NCBI RefSeq assembly: GCF_003182155.1
Contig: NZ_QGTG01000003.1
Span: forward strand, 496,001-560,000
Direction: 5' to 3'
DNA: 64,000 bases
DNA from: Chitinophaga sp. S165
Lineage (GTDB): Bacteria; Bacteroidota; Bacteroidia; Chitinophagales; Chitinophagaceae
Below the pieces are notes generated by a model that was given only the letters and a program-made list of their open reading frames with translations, had not been told where the DNA came from and did no database searches. A program made the translations under genes and the position numbers. Positions 17,138-25,728 of this stretch are shown piece by piece. How positions within the stretch are numbered: the stretch's first letter is position 1; each line of letters opens with the position of its first letter.

Positions 17138-18151
17138 TTTTTGGGTAGCGGATGGGGCGTAAGGTGATTCTAGCGCTGACCTTCTAGCTTCGCAGTTCCG
17201 CCCTTTTGGGCTTGGCGGATGAGGGCATACGGTGATTCTAGCGCTGACCTTCTAGCTTCGCAGTTCGGGTAGAATCACTGGCTGTACTTCTCTGAAGCTC
17301 CTAAGTATTGAGCATTGAAGGACGGTTTGGCTTTGTAGGACTATTAAACCCCTTGTGCGTCGCATCAGCATACTTCAGAGAACTAAGGCCAGTGATTTCC
17401 ACCCGAATGCTCGCCGCGGCCGGTCTCCAAAACAATAGCCAGTGTCCCTATGCCCGAATTTGTTATATGCGATGCCATTGAAATAATCCCTGCTACTCCC
17501 GTTATCCTGCTATTCTGCTATTCTTGAGCCAACTATCTCTGTGGCCCCGCTACTTAATATATACAACTCAGATCAATATAAAAGCAAACTCCATAGCCAC
17601 AGTTCCTCTTATCCCAACAGAATGGCTTTCCTATAGCTTGTAACTACTTCCTAAGTACTTCCTAAGTATAACTTGGTAATGTACGATGGTCTGATAGCAT
17701 TATAACGGTGCCGTCAAACAGTATGATAGGATGGCATGTATCAGCAGATAGGATCGCAGATAAGATCGGAGATGAGATTGTAGACAGAATAGCATAGGAC
17801 AACAGATAGAACAGCAGATAAGATCGCAGCAGATCACCATCAGCATGGAGGAATGAGAATCGGTTGTCCTGCAATTATTTTGGAGACCGGCCGTGGTGAG
17901 CATTCGGGTGGAAATCACTGGCCTTAGTTCTTTGAAGTATGCCGATGCGTCGCACCAGGGGTTAAAATAGATATTCCAAAGCCAAACCGCCTACCAACGC
18001 TCAATACTTAGGAACTTCAAAGAAGTACAGCCAGTGATTCCATCCGAAGTGCGAGCTAGAAGGTCAGCGCTGGAATCACTGTAAGCCCAATTCGCTAAAC
18101 CTTGAAGAAAACCGGAAAGCAAGAATCACTGTACGCCCCATCCGCCCAAAG
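17138..18151. repeat. Nested inverted-repeat region of about 1 kb
   Basis: The main arms, 17233-17432 and 17878-18078, are about 200 bp each and imperfect reverse complements over their whole length. An outer pair is at 17138-17170 and 18121-18151. The left side also has a 40-bp direct copy (17164-17197 and 17232-17265). The 445-bp centre carries short imperfect repeats of CAGCAGATAGGATCGCAG type at about 17742-17834. No protein gene in it looks real. It could be a non-autonomous mobile element, or a very large structured RNA or DNA hairpin. No target-site duplication was found. Confidence 0.85.
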
Positions 18152-18262
18152 TCAGAAGCCTAACTAATTACCGTAATATGACCGCGGTAATTTACGCGTA
18201 ACATGAGTCAATCGAGTTTTTAGCATATCTTTAATATAATTTTAAGAATAGTTTAGGAGTTT

Positions 18263-18883
18263 ATGCGTCGTCTCATCGCTTTTATCATCCTGTCAGCCAG
18301 CTTGTTGTGCCTGGAAGGGCGCAATAAAACCTGCGCCCAGACCCGTCGCGGCCCCGACAGTATAGCAGTAAGCGCGATCGTAGTCGGCTCCGATACCATC
18401 CCCTCTATCACACTTCGCATCGTAGAAGTAGTCGACAAGTTGCCCAAAAAATTCCGTAAACAAAGAGAAGCCTGGACACGTCTGCGCAACGCAGTATATG
18501 TAACGTATCCGTACGCCAAATCAGCCGCCCGCATCCTGAAAGATGTGAACAGCCACCTGGCTACACTCCAGGACAAAAAAGCCAAGAAGAAATACCTGGC
18601 TGAAGTGGAAAACAAGATGAAGGCGGAGTTCGGAAACAAGCTTGAAAACCTGTCTGTTTACCAGGGCAAGGTGCTCATGAAGCTCATCAACCGGGAAACG
18701 GGAGAGAACTGTTATGAGATCATCAAGGAACTGAAAGGTGGATTTTCCGCCAGGATGTGGCAAACGGTGGCCTTCTTCTTCGGCGGCAACCTGAAGAGCG
18801 AATACGATGCCCAGGAAGATAAAGATATCGAAGCTATTGTGCAGGAAATCGAATTGTACAGAAGCTCCAGGGTATATAATTAA
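18263..18883 (+). CDS. DUF4294 domain-containing exported protein
   Basis: A 206-residue protein with a signal peptide (residues 5-26) and a conserved core (LRIVEVVDKLPKKFRKQREAW, YVTYPYAKSAARILKDVN) matching the DUF4294 family of Bacteroidota. The basic, helical middle (residues 90-130) is typical. Function unknown. It is preceded by the inverted-repeat region and followed by a 156-bp gap before the permease gene. Confidence 0.8.
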   Translation: MRRLIAFIILSASLLCLEGRNKTCAQTRRGPDSIAVSAIVVGSDTIPSITLRIVEVVDKLPKKFRKQREAWTRLRNAVYVTYPYAKSAARILKDVNSHLATLQDKKAKKKYLAEVENKMKAEFGNKLENLSVYQGKVLMKLINRETGENCYEIIKELKGGFSARMWQTVAFFFGGNLKSEYDAQEDKDIEAIVQEIELYRSSRVYN

Positions 18884-19039
18884 CCTCCACTGAAATATTT
18901 CCCCTTTTTTAAAAATCGAACAACCACTGTAACGAAAGCGGACATTTCTGTCGCTGAAGATATATATGAAAGGTTGATTATGAATAATATAGTTATAAGG
19001 TATATTTTTTGAGCCCGTAGCAATGCCAAAAATGTAGTT

Positions 19040-21448
19040 ATGCTCAGAAACTATTGCAGGATCGCTGTGCGGAATTTGCGCCGGCATTCATTTTATACTA
19101 TCCTGAATGTATTTGGACTATCCCTGGGTATTGCCTGCAGTCTTATCCTCTTTCAGTTCATCACTTACCATCTTGGCTTTGACGGCTATCATCAGAAAAA
19201 AGAACATATCTACCGGGTAGTAACCGATCTGCACCTGGATGACGGCTCCGTGCATTATGAGAAAGGCGCCCCGCTGGCACTGGCAGCCGCTATACAGCGA
19301 GAGCTGCCGCAGGTGAAAGACCAGGCATTTCTGTTCAGTAACTATAGAGACCTCGCCTTTACAGTCAGTGTGCCGCAAGCTGGTGGTACGCCTCAATTGT
19401 TTGCGGAACACAGGAATGTGGCATTTGCAGACCGGCACTGGTTTAACCTGTTCGATCACGAATGGAAAACCGGAGACCCGGCTACAGCACTGGAAGAACC
19501 TAATACGGCCGTGCTAACCAGTAAACTGGCAAAGAAATATTTCGGGAATGCGGACCCTGTTGGCATGACCGTCAGACTGGACGATAAGGTCGATGTGAAA
19601 ATAACCGGGGTATTGAAAGATTATCCGGCAGGTACGGATATGAAAAAAGACCTCTTTATTTCCCGGTCTACCATGAAAGCATTTTACCCCGATATGCAGC
19701 CGGAAATAGAAACAGAATGGGGCTGGATCAATTCCTCTAATTCCCTGTTCCTGCTGTTGCCGGATAACGTCGATGCCGGTATGGTCAATCGCGCGATTGC
19801 TTTGGTGAAGCAGCGGCATATGGGAGAGATGGCGAAGTATTATGATTTTCATCTGCAACCGTTAACGGATATACATTTTGATGGCCGGTACGGAGGTACG
19901 GTCCCAAGATCGCTTCTCCTGACGCTGGCCATTGTAGGCATGGTGATCCTGGTTATTGCCTGTGTGAATTTTATCAACCTGGCTACGGCGCAGAATGCCA
20001 GACGAGCCAAAGAGATCGGGACACGCAAGGTATTGGGTAGTACAGTGATGGGGATCTTCTGGCAGTTTATGACAGAAACGGGTTTCATTACGGTATCGGC
20101 TACTGTGCTTTCCATACTATGGGTGGTGCTGGCATTGCCGGTATTAAATCCCTGGCTGGGAACGGACCTTGCGTTCTATCCATTCGCCGATAAGTCGCTC
20201 ATAATTGCTTTATTACTGCTGATCATATTTATTACACTATGCGCCGGCGTATATCCGGCCCTGGTGTTAAGCCGCCTGAAACCTGTTGGGCTATTGAAGA
20301 ATGTTTCGGGTAGTCCCAAACACCCCTGGCTACGTAAAAGCCTGATCGTATTTCAGAATGTGGCTGCACAGTCGCTGATCATCTGCACATTGATCATCAC
20401 TTTGCAGCTGAATTTCTTAAAAACGGCCGACCTGGGATTTAATAAGGACGGTATTGTAATGGTACCGGTTCCGGTCGCGGGCAAGAAAGATATGAACTAT
20501 GTGAGGGAACAATTGCTGAACATTCCGGGAGTAAAGGAAGCGAGTTTTTGTTTCCGGCCACCGGCTTCAGAAAACTTCAGGTCCGGCTCAGTAAAGTTTG
20601 ATAACCGCGAATGGGAGGCTTATCCGGCCCTGAGTACACTGGGCGATGCGCATTATCTTAAAACGTTCGGCTTGCAACTGGTAGCGGGCAGGAACCTGGC
20701 AGAAAGTGATACCGTCCGGGAATTTGTGGTGAGCGAAGACCTGGTTAAAAAACTGGGATTCACTGATCCGGCACAGGTCATTGGTCACCAGCTGGTGGCT
20801 GGCGCGTTGAATGATCATCCGGGTACTATCGTAGGCGTCGTGAAAGATTTCCACCTGCATTCTTTGCATAGTCATATTGAACCGGTAGTAATGGCGACAC
20901 TTAGCCAGGATTACGCTTTTGTGGGGATTAAAATAGGGGGAGCCGACCTGGGGAAAAGTATCGGGGCTGTCAAACAGCTCTGGGAATCGTTGTATCCTGA
21001 TAATGTTTTTGAATATGATTTCCTGGACGATGAGATAACAGCATTCTATAAGAAAGAGGACCTGTTGGGCAAACTTACGGGTAGTGCAGCTGTTCTTGCA
21101 ATTGTGATCAGTTGTGTGGGATTACTCGGACTGATCTCTTTGCTGACGGTACAGCGTACAAAAGAAATAGGAGTGAGGAAGGTGATAGGAGCGTCGGCAG
21201 CTAACATAATCCTCTTATTTTCGAATGAATTTCTCAAATTGATAGGGTTGGCGCTGGTTTTATCCACGGCGCTTGCCTGGTTAGCGATGAACAACTGGTT
21301 GCAGGCATTTGCTTACCGTATAAATATTCCCTGGTGGATATTCCTGCTGGCAGGTGCTTGTAATATCGTGCTGGCATTGGGAACAATCTGCTATCACTCG
21401 GTGAAGGTGGCCATGATGAACCCCGTGAAGAGCTTGAGAGCCGAGTGA
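19040..21448 (+). CDS. FtsX/MacB-type ABC transporter permease
   Basis: An 802-residue inner-membrane protein with two MacB-FtsX units. Unit one: a first helix (about residues 20-41), a periplasmic MacB-like domain to about 280, then a three-helix FtsX block (about 288-410). Unit two repeats this, with a helix near 440, a soluble domain to about 660 and the last FtsX block (GLISLLTVQRTKEIGVRKVIG) to the end. RAKEIGTRKVLGSTVMGIF and the later KEIGVRKVIGAS are the paired coupling loops. Such proteins are very common in Chitinophaga and usually need a separate ATPase, which is not adjacent here. Substrate unknown. Confidence 0.9.
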   Translation: MLRNYCRIAVRNLRRHSFYTILNVFGLSLGIACSLILFQFITYHLGFDGYHQKKEHIYRVVTDLHLDDGSVHYEKGAPLALAAAIQRELPQVKDQAFLFSNYRDLAFTVSVPQAGGTPQLFAEHRNVAFADRHWFNLFDHEWKTGDPATALEEPNTAVLTSKLAKKYFGNADPVGMTVRLDDKVDVKITGVLKDYPAGTDMKKDLFISRSTMKAFYPDMQPEIETEWGWINSSNSLFLLLPDNVDAGMVNRAIALVKQRHMGEMAKYYDFHLQPLTDIHFDGRYGGTVPRSLLLTLAIVGMVILVIACVNFINLATAQNARRAKEIGTRKVLGSTVMGIFWQFMTETGFITVSATVLSILWVVLALPVLNPWLGTDLAFYPFADKSLIIALLLLIIFITLCAGVYPALVLSRLKPVGLLKNVSGSPKHPWLRKSLIVFQNVAAQSLIICTLIITLQLNFLKTADLGFNKDGIVMVPVPVAGKKDMNYVREQLLNIPGVKEASFCFRPPASENFRSGSVKFDNREWEAYPALSTLGDAHYLKTFGLQLVAGRNLAESDTVREFVVSEDLVKKLGFTDPAQVIGHQLVAGALNDHPGTIVGVVKDFHLHSLHSHIEPVVMATLSQDYAFVGIKIGGADLGKSIGAVKQLWESLYPDNVFEYDFLDDEITAFYKKEDLLGKLTGSAAVLAIVISCVGLLGLISLLTVQRTKEIGVRKVIGASAANIILLFSNEFLKLIGLALVLSTALAWLAMNNWLQAFAYRINIPWWIFLLAGACNIVLALGTICYHSVKVAMMNPVKSLRAE

Positions 21449-21512
21449 CCGGCTATTCAGCCATCCATACTAACAGCAGCTGCATTCTGGCAAATCTGCT
21501 GTAAATTCACAT

Positions 21513-22037
21513 ATGCGTTTAAGATTTGTTATAACTGTGTGCCTCCTTGTATGGGGGACTGCCGCAATGTCGCAAGACCTGAGTTCAATACCGGGTGTTC
21601 CGCAGAATGCGTTGATGTTCGTAGACAGTGTCGAGAGTAAATCCGGAATGGAAGGACTCGATCCTACCAAAATAGCCCTGATAGATATCGTAAAAGGTTC
21701 TAAACTGAAAGAAAAGTATGGTCCCCGGGGAGAGAACGGGGTGATTTTCATAGAAACTGTCGATTTTGCGCATAGGCGTTACACCCGTATGTTCAGCGAG
21801 ATCTCTCCGGATTATGCCAGGGCATTACAGCATTATAAAACAGATACCGCCTTCCAATATGTACTGGACGGAGCACTTATTACTAACAGCATCCCACAGA
21901 TGCTTGCGGCCCTTGAAAAAAAGAGCATAGACAGCATATCCGTTTTGCCGGAGGACAAGGTCAGGCAAATAAAGGATCAGTATGAGCCCAACGACAAATT
22001 GGTATGGGTAGCGATCAAAAGTAAGACCACAAAGTAA
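21513..22037 (+). CDS. Secreted protein with two TonB-plug-like modules
   Basis: A 174-residue protein with a signal peptide (residues 4-20, then Gln21). Residues 32-82 read ALMFVDSV...KIALIDIVKGSKLKEKYGPRGENGVIFIET, which has the order of a SusC-type receptor plug: a VDG-type strand, an IesieV strand, a YGxRGxNGVI turn and the I-T end. Residues 110-170 repeat the first half (YVLDGALI, SIDSISVLPEDKVRQI). So it looks like two plug-like units without a barrel. The role is not known. It lies 64 bp after the permease and 42 bp before bshB1. Confidence 0.7.
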   Translation: MRLRFVITVCLLVWGTAAMSQDLSSIPGVPQNALMFVDSVESKSGMEGLDPTKIALIDIVKGSKLKEKYGPRGENGVIFIETVDFAHRRYTRMFSEISPDYARALQHYKTDTAFQYVLDGALITNSIPQMLAALEKKSIDSISVLPEDKVRQIKDQYEPNDKLVWVAIKSKTTK

Positions 22038-22042
22038 AACCC

Positions 22043-22050
22043 TATCTTTG
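22043..22050 (+). promoter_or_regulatory. Candidate -7 element TATCTTTG of bshB1
   Basis: Exact TAnnTTTG match, 30 bp before the bshB1 ATG. No TTG in the expected -33 window, so this is a half-promoter call only. Confidence 0.4.
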
Positions 22051-22079
22051 CACTCCACCAAAAAGAAAGGACATTTCCG

Positions 22080-22811
22080 ATGAAATTAGATATACTGGCT
22101 ATAGCAGCACATCCTGATGATGTGGAGCTGGCCTGTGCAGGTACCCTGATGGTACACGCGGCACAGGGTATGAAGGTAGGCGTACTGGACCTGACCAGGG
22201 GGGAACTTGGTACCCGTGGCACTCCTGAGATCAGGGCAGCGGAAGCAGCCGCTGCGGCAGAAGTGATGGGATTGGCAGTAAGGGATAACCTCGGCCTGAA
22301 TGATGGCTTTTTTCGTAACGACACGGAAGAGCAAATGAAACTAATTGCAGCAATTCGTAAGTACCAACCTGAAATTGTACTGGCGAATGCTTTCGAGGAC
22401 AGGCATCCTGATCATGGCAGGGCTGCCCGCCTGATCGCAGATAGTTGTTTTCTGGCCGGCCTGAGAAGGGTTGAAACATTTGACAACGGACAACCACAGG
22501 CGGCATGGCGCCCGAAACAGGTGTTCCATTTTATGCAGGATACCTATGAGAAGCCCGATTTTGTGGTAGATACAAGTGCGGTGATTGAGCGTAAGAAGGA
22601 AGCGATTAAGTGTTATAAGACCCAATTCCTGGGGCAGGCATCAGATAAAGAACCACAGACATATATCTCGTCTTCAGCATTTTTCGATAGTGTGATCAAC
22701 CGTGATGTGACACTGGGGAAGATAGTAGGAGTGGCGCATGCGGAAGGGTTTAGAACAGCTAAGTTACTGGGAATCAGTAGCTTTAAGGACATTATTAATA
22801 ATGTTACATGA
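22080..22811 (+). CDS. bshB1: Bacillithiol biosynthesis deacetylase BshB1
   Basis: Removes the acetyl group from N-acetylglucosaminyl malate, the second step of bacillithiol synthesis. The 243-residue LmbE/PIG-L-fold protein has the zinc motif AHPDDVE (residues 9-15), the GELGTRG loop and the second His motif HPDHGRAARL. Overall length and the C-terminal VGVAHAEGFR match BshB1 more than other LmbE paralogs. The BstA-like protein at 3247 supports bacillithiol use. Other bsh genes are not in the window. Confidence 0.9.
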   Translation: MKLDILAIAAHPDDVELACAGTLMVHAAQGMKVGVLDLTRGELGTRGTPEIRAAEAAAAAEVMGLAVRDNLGLNDGFFRNDTEEQMKLIAAIRKYQPEIVLANAFEDRHPDHGRAARLIADSCFLAGLRRVETFDNGQPQAAWRPKQVFHFMQDTYEKPDFVVDTSAVIERKKEAIKCYKTQFLGQASDKEPQTYISSSAFFDSVINRDVTLGKIVGVAHAEGFRTAKLLGISSFKDIINNVT

Positions 22812-22888
22812 TGTCTGTGGACATTTAACAACATCACTAGCAACGATTTGTGACTTTTAGGAAATACAATGGTTGACCTGGCTCCGTG

Positions 22889-22955
22889 CAAGTCCAACGT
22901 AAAGTCATGTATGCGTCGTATATGAAGCATGTATACGTCATGTATAAAGCGTACT
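22889..22955 (-). repeat. Diverged copy of the 77-bp interspersed repeat
   Basis: Read on the minus strand, this stretch shares GTACGCTTTA, then ACATGACGTATA-like text, then GTTGGAC, with the tandem units at 58057-58284, in the same order and orientation after reversal. It is diverged but recognisable. The rest of the 22812-23192 gap contains a few hairpins and no gene that I can support. Confidence 0.55.
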
Positions 22956-23053
22956 TTGAACTTGTGGGAAGGTGATGGACGTTATTTCGTCAATTCCCGG
23001 TGAAGGTTACGATATGTAGTGGAAAGAAGTATCAGGATTAACACAAACAGGTA

Positions 23054-23076
23054 AAGCCCGGCCTTTGGCTGGGCTT
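23054..23076 (-). terminator. Candidate terminator of the small membrane ORF
   Basis: A 10-bp stem (23054-23063 with 23067-23076, one G-T pair) and a 3-nt loop. On the minus strand it is followed by a short T-run, so it could end a transcript of the tiny gene at 23193-23312. Confidence 0.4.
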
Positions 23077-23192
23077 ATATATTTACAACCTTGTAATTGA
23101 GATAGAGGGCATTGGTATGAGCAATAAGGCGCCATCTTCTCCGGGGAGAAGGCCGTAATTACAGGACATGGCACCATCGTGCGCGTTAACCA

Positions 23193-23312
23193 TTAGATGA
23201 ACAGGTCTTGTGTAGCGTCAAATTCATCATTTTTGCCCAGACTGTTTTTAATTAACGGGATGAGTGCAATGCCGATCGTAAAGATTACCAAGAGTACGTT
23301 TTTCAGTTTCAT
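23193..23312 (-). CDS. Small single-helix membrane protein, 39 residues
   Basis: Forty codons including the stop, starting at an ATG at 23312. The product begins MKLKNVLLVIFTIGIALIPL, one clear membrane helix, then a short polar tail with KNDEFDATQDLFI. It resembles the tiny helix-plus-tail proteins at 44108 and 44259. Evidence for a real gene is the clean membrane helix, Met-Lys start and isolated position with a following hairpin; expression is not shown. Function unknown. Confidence 0.5.
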   Translation of the reverse strand: MKLKNVLLVIFTIGIALIPLIKNSLGKNDEFDATQDLFI

Positions 23313-23485
23313 AGCCTGTCGTTTTATTATTTATTGTTAAAATTTGGGTACTATATAATAACTAAATAACGTGCCAAATTGTTCCGTTTGGCTGAGATTT
23401 ATGTTAAGATTGTATTAATGCGCAACTTTTTTATGTGGGAAAGACGGCGATCGCAGAGTGGCAGCAGTTTTTAGGCATATATAGA

Positions 23486-23513
23486 GATTTTCAATGTCAT
23501 GCATTTGAAAATC
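23486..23513. promoter_or_regulatory. Inverted repeat upstream of the peroxiredoxin promoter
   Basis: Perfect 9-bp arms GATTTTCAA (23486-23494) and TTGAAAATC (23505-23513) around 10 nt. It ends 2 bp before the candidate -33 TTTG, a position that suits a regulator. It does not match a PerR box. Confidence 0.45.
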
Positions 23514-23515
23514 TA

Positions 23516-23547
23516 TTTGATAAATAATGAATAGAGGCGCAAATTTG
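23516..23547 (+). promoter_or_regulatory. Candidate promoter of the peroxiredoxin gene
   Basis: TTTG at 23516-23519, 20-bp spacer, then CAAATTTG at 23540-23547, one base off TAnnTTTG. The leader would be about 130 nt and contains a small GC-rich hairpin and twice GGATATCA. Confidence 0.45.
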
Positions 23548-23685
23548 CACCCGAAATAACCAACAGGACCTAATAATGTTCAGGTGAATGTATCCGCCGG
23601 AGGCGGGTTTAATATGTAAACAGGGGGATATCATGTGAAGGATATCACGTAAACAGGATTAACGTAAATAAATCATATAAGCTCA

Positions 23686-24246
23686 ATGAAGAATGTGACA
23701 TTATCTCTGGGATCAAAGTTCCCCGAGTTCAAGAAGACCGCTGTAGTTTCAATCGAAAAGGGTAAAGAATTTTATGAACTGTCTTCCGAAGAACTGAAAG
23801 GTTCCGGAAAATGGATGGTGATGTTCTGGTGGCCAAAGGACTTTACGTTCGTTTGTCCTACTGAGATCGCTGAATTCAACAAACACTACCAGGATTTCGT
23901 TGACCGCGACGCTATCCTGATCGGTGCATCAACTGATTCTGAGTTTGTGCATGCTGCATGGAGAAGAGATCACGACGATCTGCGTGGTCTGCAGTTCCCG
24001 ATGCTGGCAGATACTTCCAAATCTCTGGCAGAAGACCTGGGTATCCTGGAAGCTAACGAAAAGATCGCTTACCGCGCTACATTCATCGTTGATCCGGAGG
24101 GTATCGTACGTTGGGTTTCCCTGTACGACCTGAACGTAGGCCGTAGTGTGAAAGAAGTACTGCGCGTACTGGATGCTCTGCAAACAGATGAACTGTGCCC
24201 TTGCAACTGGGAAAAAGGCGAAGCTACCCTGTCTAACAAAGGCTAA
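23686..24246 (+). CDS. AhpC-type peroxiredoxin
   Basis: Reduces hydrogen peroxide and organic peroxides. The 186-residue cytoplasmic protein has the peroxidatic Cys57 in FTFVCPTEIAEF and C-terminal Cys171 and Cys173 in LCPCNWEKGE as likely resolving cysteines. The three-Cys form is that of mycobacterial AhpC, which is recycled by an AhpD-like protein rather than AhpF. The next gene, 87 bp on, encodes exactly such a protein. A hairpin terminator lies between them. Confidence 0.92.
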   Translation: MKNVTLSLGSKFPEFKKTAVVSIEKGKEFYELSSEELKGSGKWMVMFWWPKDFTFVCPTEIAEFNKHYQDFVDRDAILIGASTDSEFVHAAWRRDHDDLRGLQFPMLADTSKSLAEDLGILEANEKIAYRATFIVDPEGIVRWVSLYDLNVGRSVKEVLRVLDALQTDELCPCNWEKGEATLSNKG

Positions 24247-24258
24247 TTAATTTATAAG

Positions 24259-24305
24259 GTCCATAGTCAATGTCCCTTGCAGGGTCCGGCTATGGACTTT
24301 TTATT
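24259..24305 (+). terminator. Hairpin and T-run between peroxiredoxin and AhpD-like genes
   Basis: Stem GTCCATAG (24259-24266) with CTATGGAC (24290-24297), an inner CCCTTGCAGGG hairpin, then a T-rich run. It lies in the 87-bp gap, so it may reduce rather than stop expression of the next gene. Confidence 0.75.
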
Positions 24306-24333
24306 TCTACTAGATATTTAGAAAAATAATATT

Positions 24334-24921
24334 ATGTTCGCAACTTCAAATACAGATACGGCAGTGCAGTTGTTGCAGGCAGTAGGACTGACAGAAGCTC
24401 ATCTCTCTGATCGCCTGCGTACCCTGGCTAATACAGATGCCCGTTATCTGAAAGATCTTAAAATAAACGTAACCAATTCATTATCAGCACCAACATTGAC
24501 CAAAAAGGAAGCATACTTGTTGGGACTGTCGGTAGCTGCTAATGAGAAACATGCTGAGCTGCAGGCCGCCTTTGAAAAGCTGGCTACTCAGGAAGGAGCA
24601 ACCGATAAGGAGATCGCTGAGATCTACAGCTGTACTTCCCTGATGAACGCCAACAACGTTTACTACCGTTTCCGTCACTTTGTAAATAAGGAGTTCTACA
24701 CTGCTACACCTGCAGGTATCCGTATGAGCATTATGGCGAACCCGGTTTTAGGGAAGGAATTCTTCGAGCTGGTAAGCCTGGTGGTATCTGCCCTGAATGG
24801 TTGCGAAATGTGCGTTACTTCCCATGAAGAAGCGCTGTTGAAACACGGAACTTCGCAACAACGTGTGCTGGAAGGAGTTAGGTTAGGAGCAGTATTGAGA
24901 AGTTTAGTTGTACTTTTGTAA
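24334..24921 (+). CDS. AhpD-like carboxymuconolactone decarboxylase-family protein
   Basis: A 195-residue helical protein of the AhpD family. The redox motif is CEMCVTSH (CxxC followed by xxxH) near residue 155, with an upstream Glu, as in AhpD, which recycles AhpC with lipoyl-type electron donors. The position directly after the AhpC-like gene supports that role. The N-terminal half (residues 1-80) is less typical. The gap 24922-25165 holds the rpmB promoter and no gene. Confidence 0.85.
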   Translation: MFATSNTDTAVQLLQAVGLTEAHLSDRLRTLANTDARYLKDLKINVTNSLSAPTLTKKEAYLLGLSVAANEKHAELQAAFEKLATQEGATDKEIAEIYSCTSLMNANNVYYRFRHFVNKEFYTATPAGIRMSIMANPVLGKEFFELVSLVVSALNGCEMCVTSHEEALLKHGTSQQRVLEGVRLGAVLRSLVVLL

Positions 24922-25113
24922 GCTTAGAAATGCCATAAATGACGCCCTGTTGTAAAATAGATCGCTGATTTTATGTTTTTTTTAAATGTGGATATCTTAA
25001 TATCTGGCCTTTTGTAAAGCAAGTTATTTAATGATATTCAATCAGTTAAGGAGTGTGATCTGTAATTTACATTTACACATTCCATTATTGTTAATAAAAT
25101 CGGATTGTAATTA

Positions 25114-25145
25114 TTTGCAAAATCAATAAAAAAGAGCGACTTTTG
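25114..25145 (+). promoter_or_regulatory. Candidate promoter of rpmB-rpmG
   Basis: TTTG at 25114-25117, 20-bp spacer, GACTTTTG at 25138-25145, one base off consensus. The leader is about 14 nt. Confidence 0.5.
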
Positions 25146-25165
25146 CAATCCAAAATTTTTCTATC

Positions 25166-25402
25166 ATGGCAAGAGTATGTCAGGTGACAGGAAAGAAGCC
25201 GATCACGGGTCACCATGTTTCCTTCTCTAATATTAAGACAAAGAGAAGATTTCTGCCTAACCTGCAGAAAAAGCGTTTCTTCCTGGCGGAAGAGGATCGC
25301 TGGATTTCTTTGAAAGTATCTGCTGATGGTTTAAGGACCATCAACAAGAATGGTTTGTATGCAGTAGTAAAGGACTTGCGTGCAGCTGGACAGAACATCT
25401 AA
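25166..25402 (+). CDS. rpmB: 50S ribosomal protein L28
   Basis: A 78-residue ribosomal protein that starts MARVCQVTGKKPITGHHVSF, the L28 signature, and continues with KTKRRFLPNLQKKRFF. Length is that of the Bacteroidota form. It is followed 31 bp on by rpmG and then by a DUF4295 gene, the usual Bacteroidota order. Confidence 0.97.
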   Translation: MARVCQVTGKKPITGHHVSFSNIKTKRRFLPNLQKKRFFLAEEDRWISLKVSADGLRTINKNGLYAVVKDLRAAGQNI

Positions 25403-25433
25403 TTGTAAGCATTCAACTTAATTTGTATACAAA

Positions 25434-25616
25434 ATGGCAAAAAAAGGCAACAGGGTGCAAGTGATACTGGAATGTACAGAACATAAAACTTCTGGCCAAC
25501 CAGGTACTTCTCGCTACATCAGCACCAAGAATAAGAAGAACACTCCAGAACGTCTGGAGCTGAAAAAGTACAACCCTATCCTGAGGAAGGTTACTGTACA
25601 CAAAGAAATTAAGTAA
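25434..25616 (+). CDS. rpmG: 50S ribosomal protein L33
   Basis: A 60-residue protein with the L33 pattern VILECTEHKTSGQPGTSRY and KKNTPERLELKKYNPIL. Only one Cys is present, so this is the C-minus, zinc-free form. Second gene of the rpmB-rpmG-DUF4295 run. Confidence 0.97.
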   Translation: MAKKGNRVQVILECTEHKTSGQPGTSRYISTKNKKNTPERLELKKYNPILRKVTVHKEIK

Positions 25617-25728
25617 TTGATCGTTAATCGTTGAGTGTTAATCGTTAGCATGTTAGTGCATTCCTTCGCGATTAGCAATTAACAGGATGACTTTTAACTA
25701 TTCACTTTAACTTTTAACTAGAAATATT

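Noticed and set aside
17662..17918. Two overlapping minus-strand frames of about 70 residues in the centre of the 1-kb inverted repeat
   Set aside because: They are made of the short repeats CAGCAGATA/GATCGCAG and have biased Leu/Ser/Tyr content; no promoter, no recognisable domain.
17138..18151. Retron or diversity-generating element
   Set aside because: Inverted repeats alone fit the RNA part of a retron, but no reverse transcriptase is in the window.
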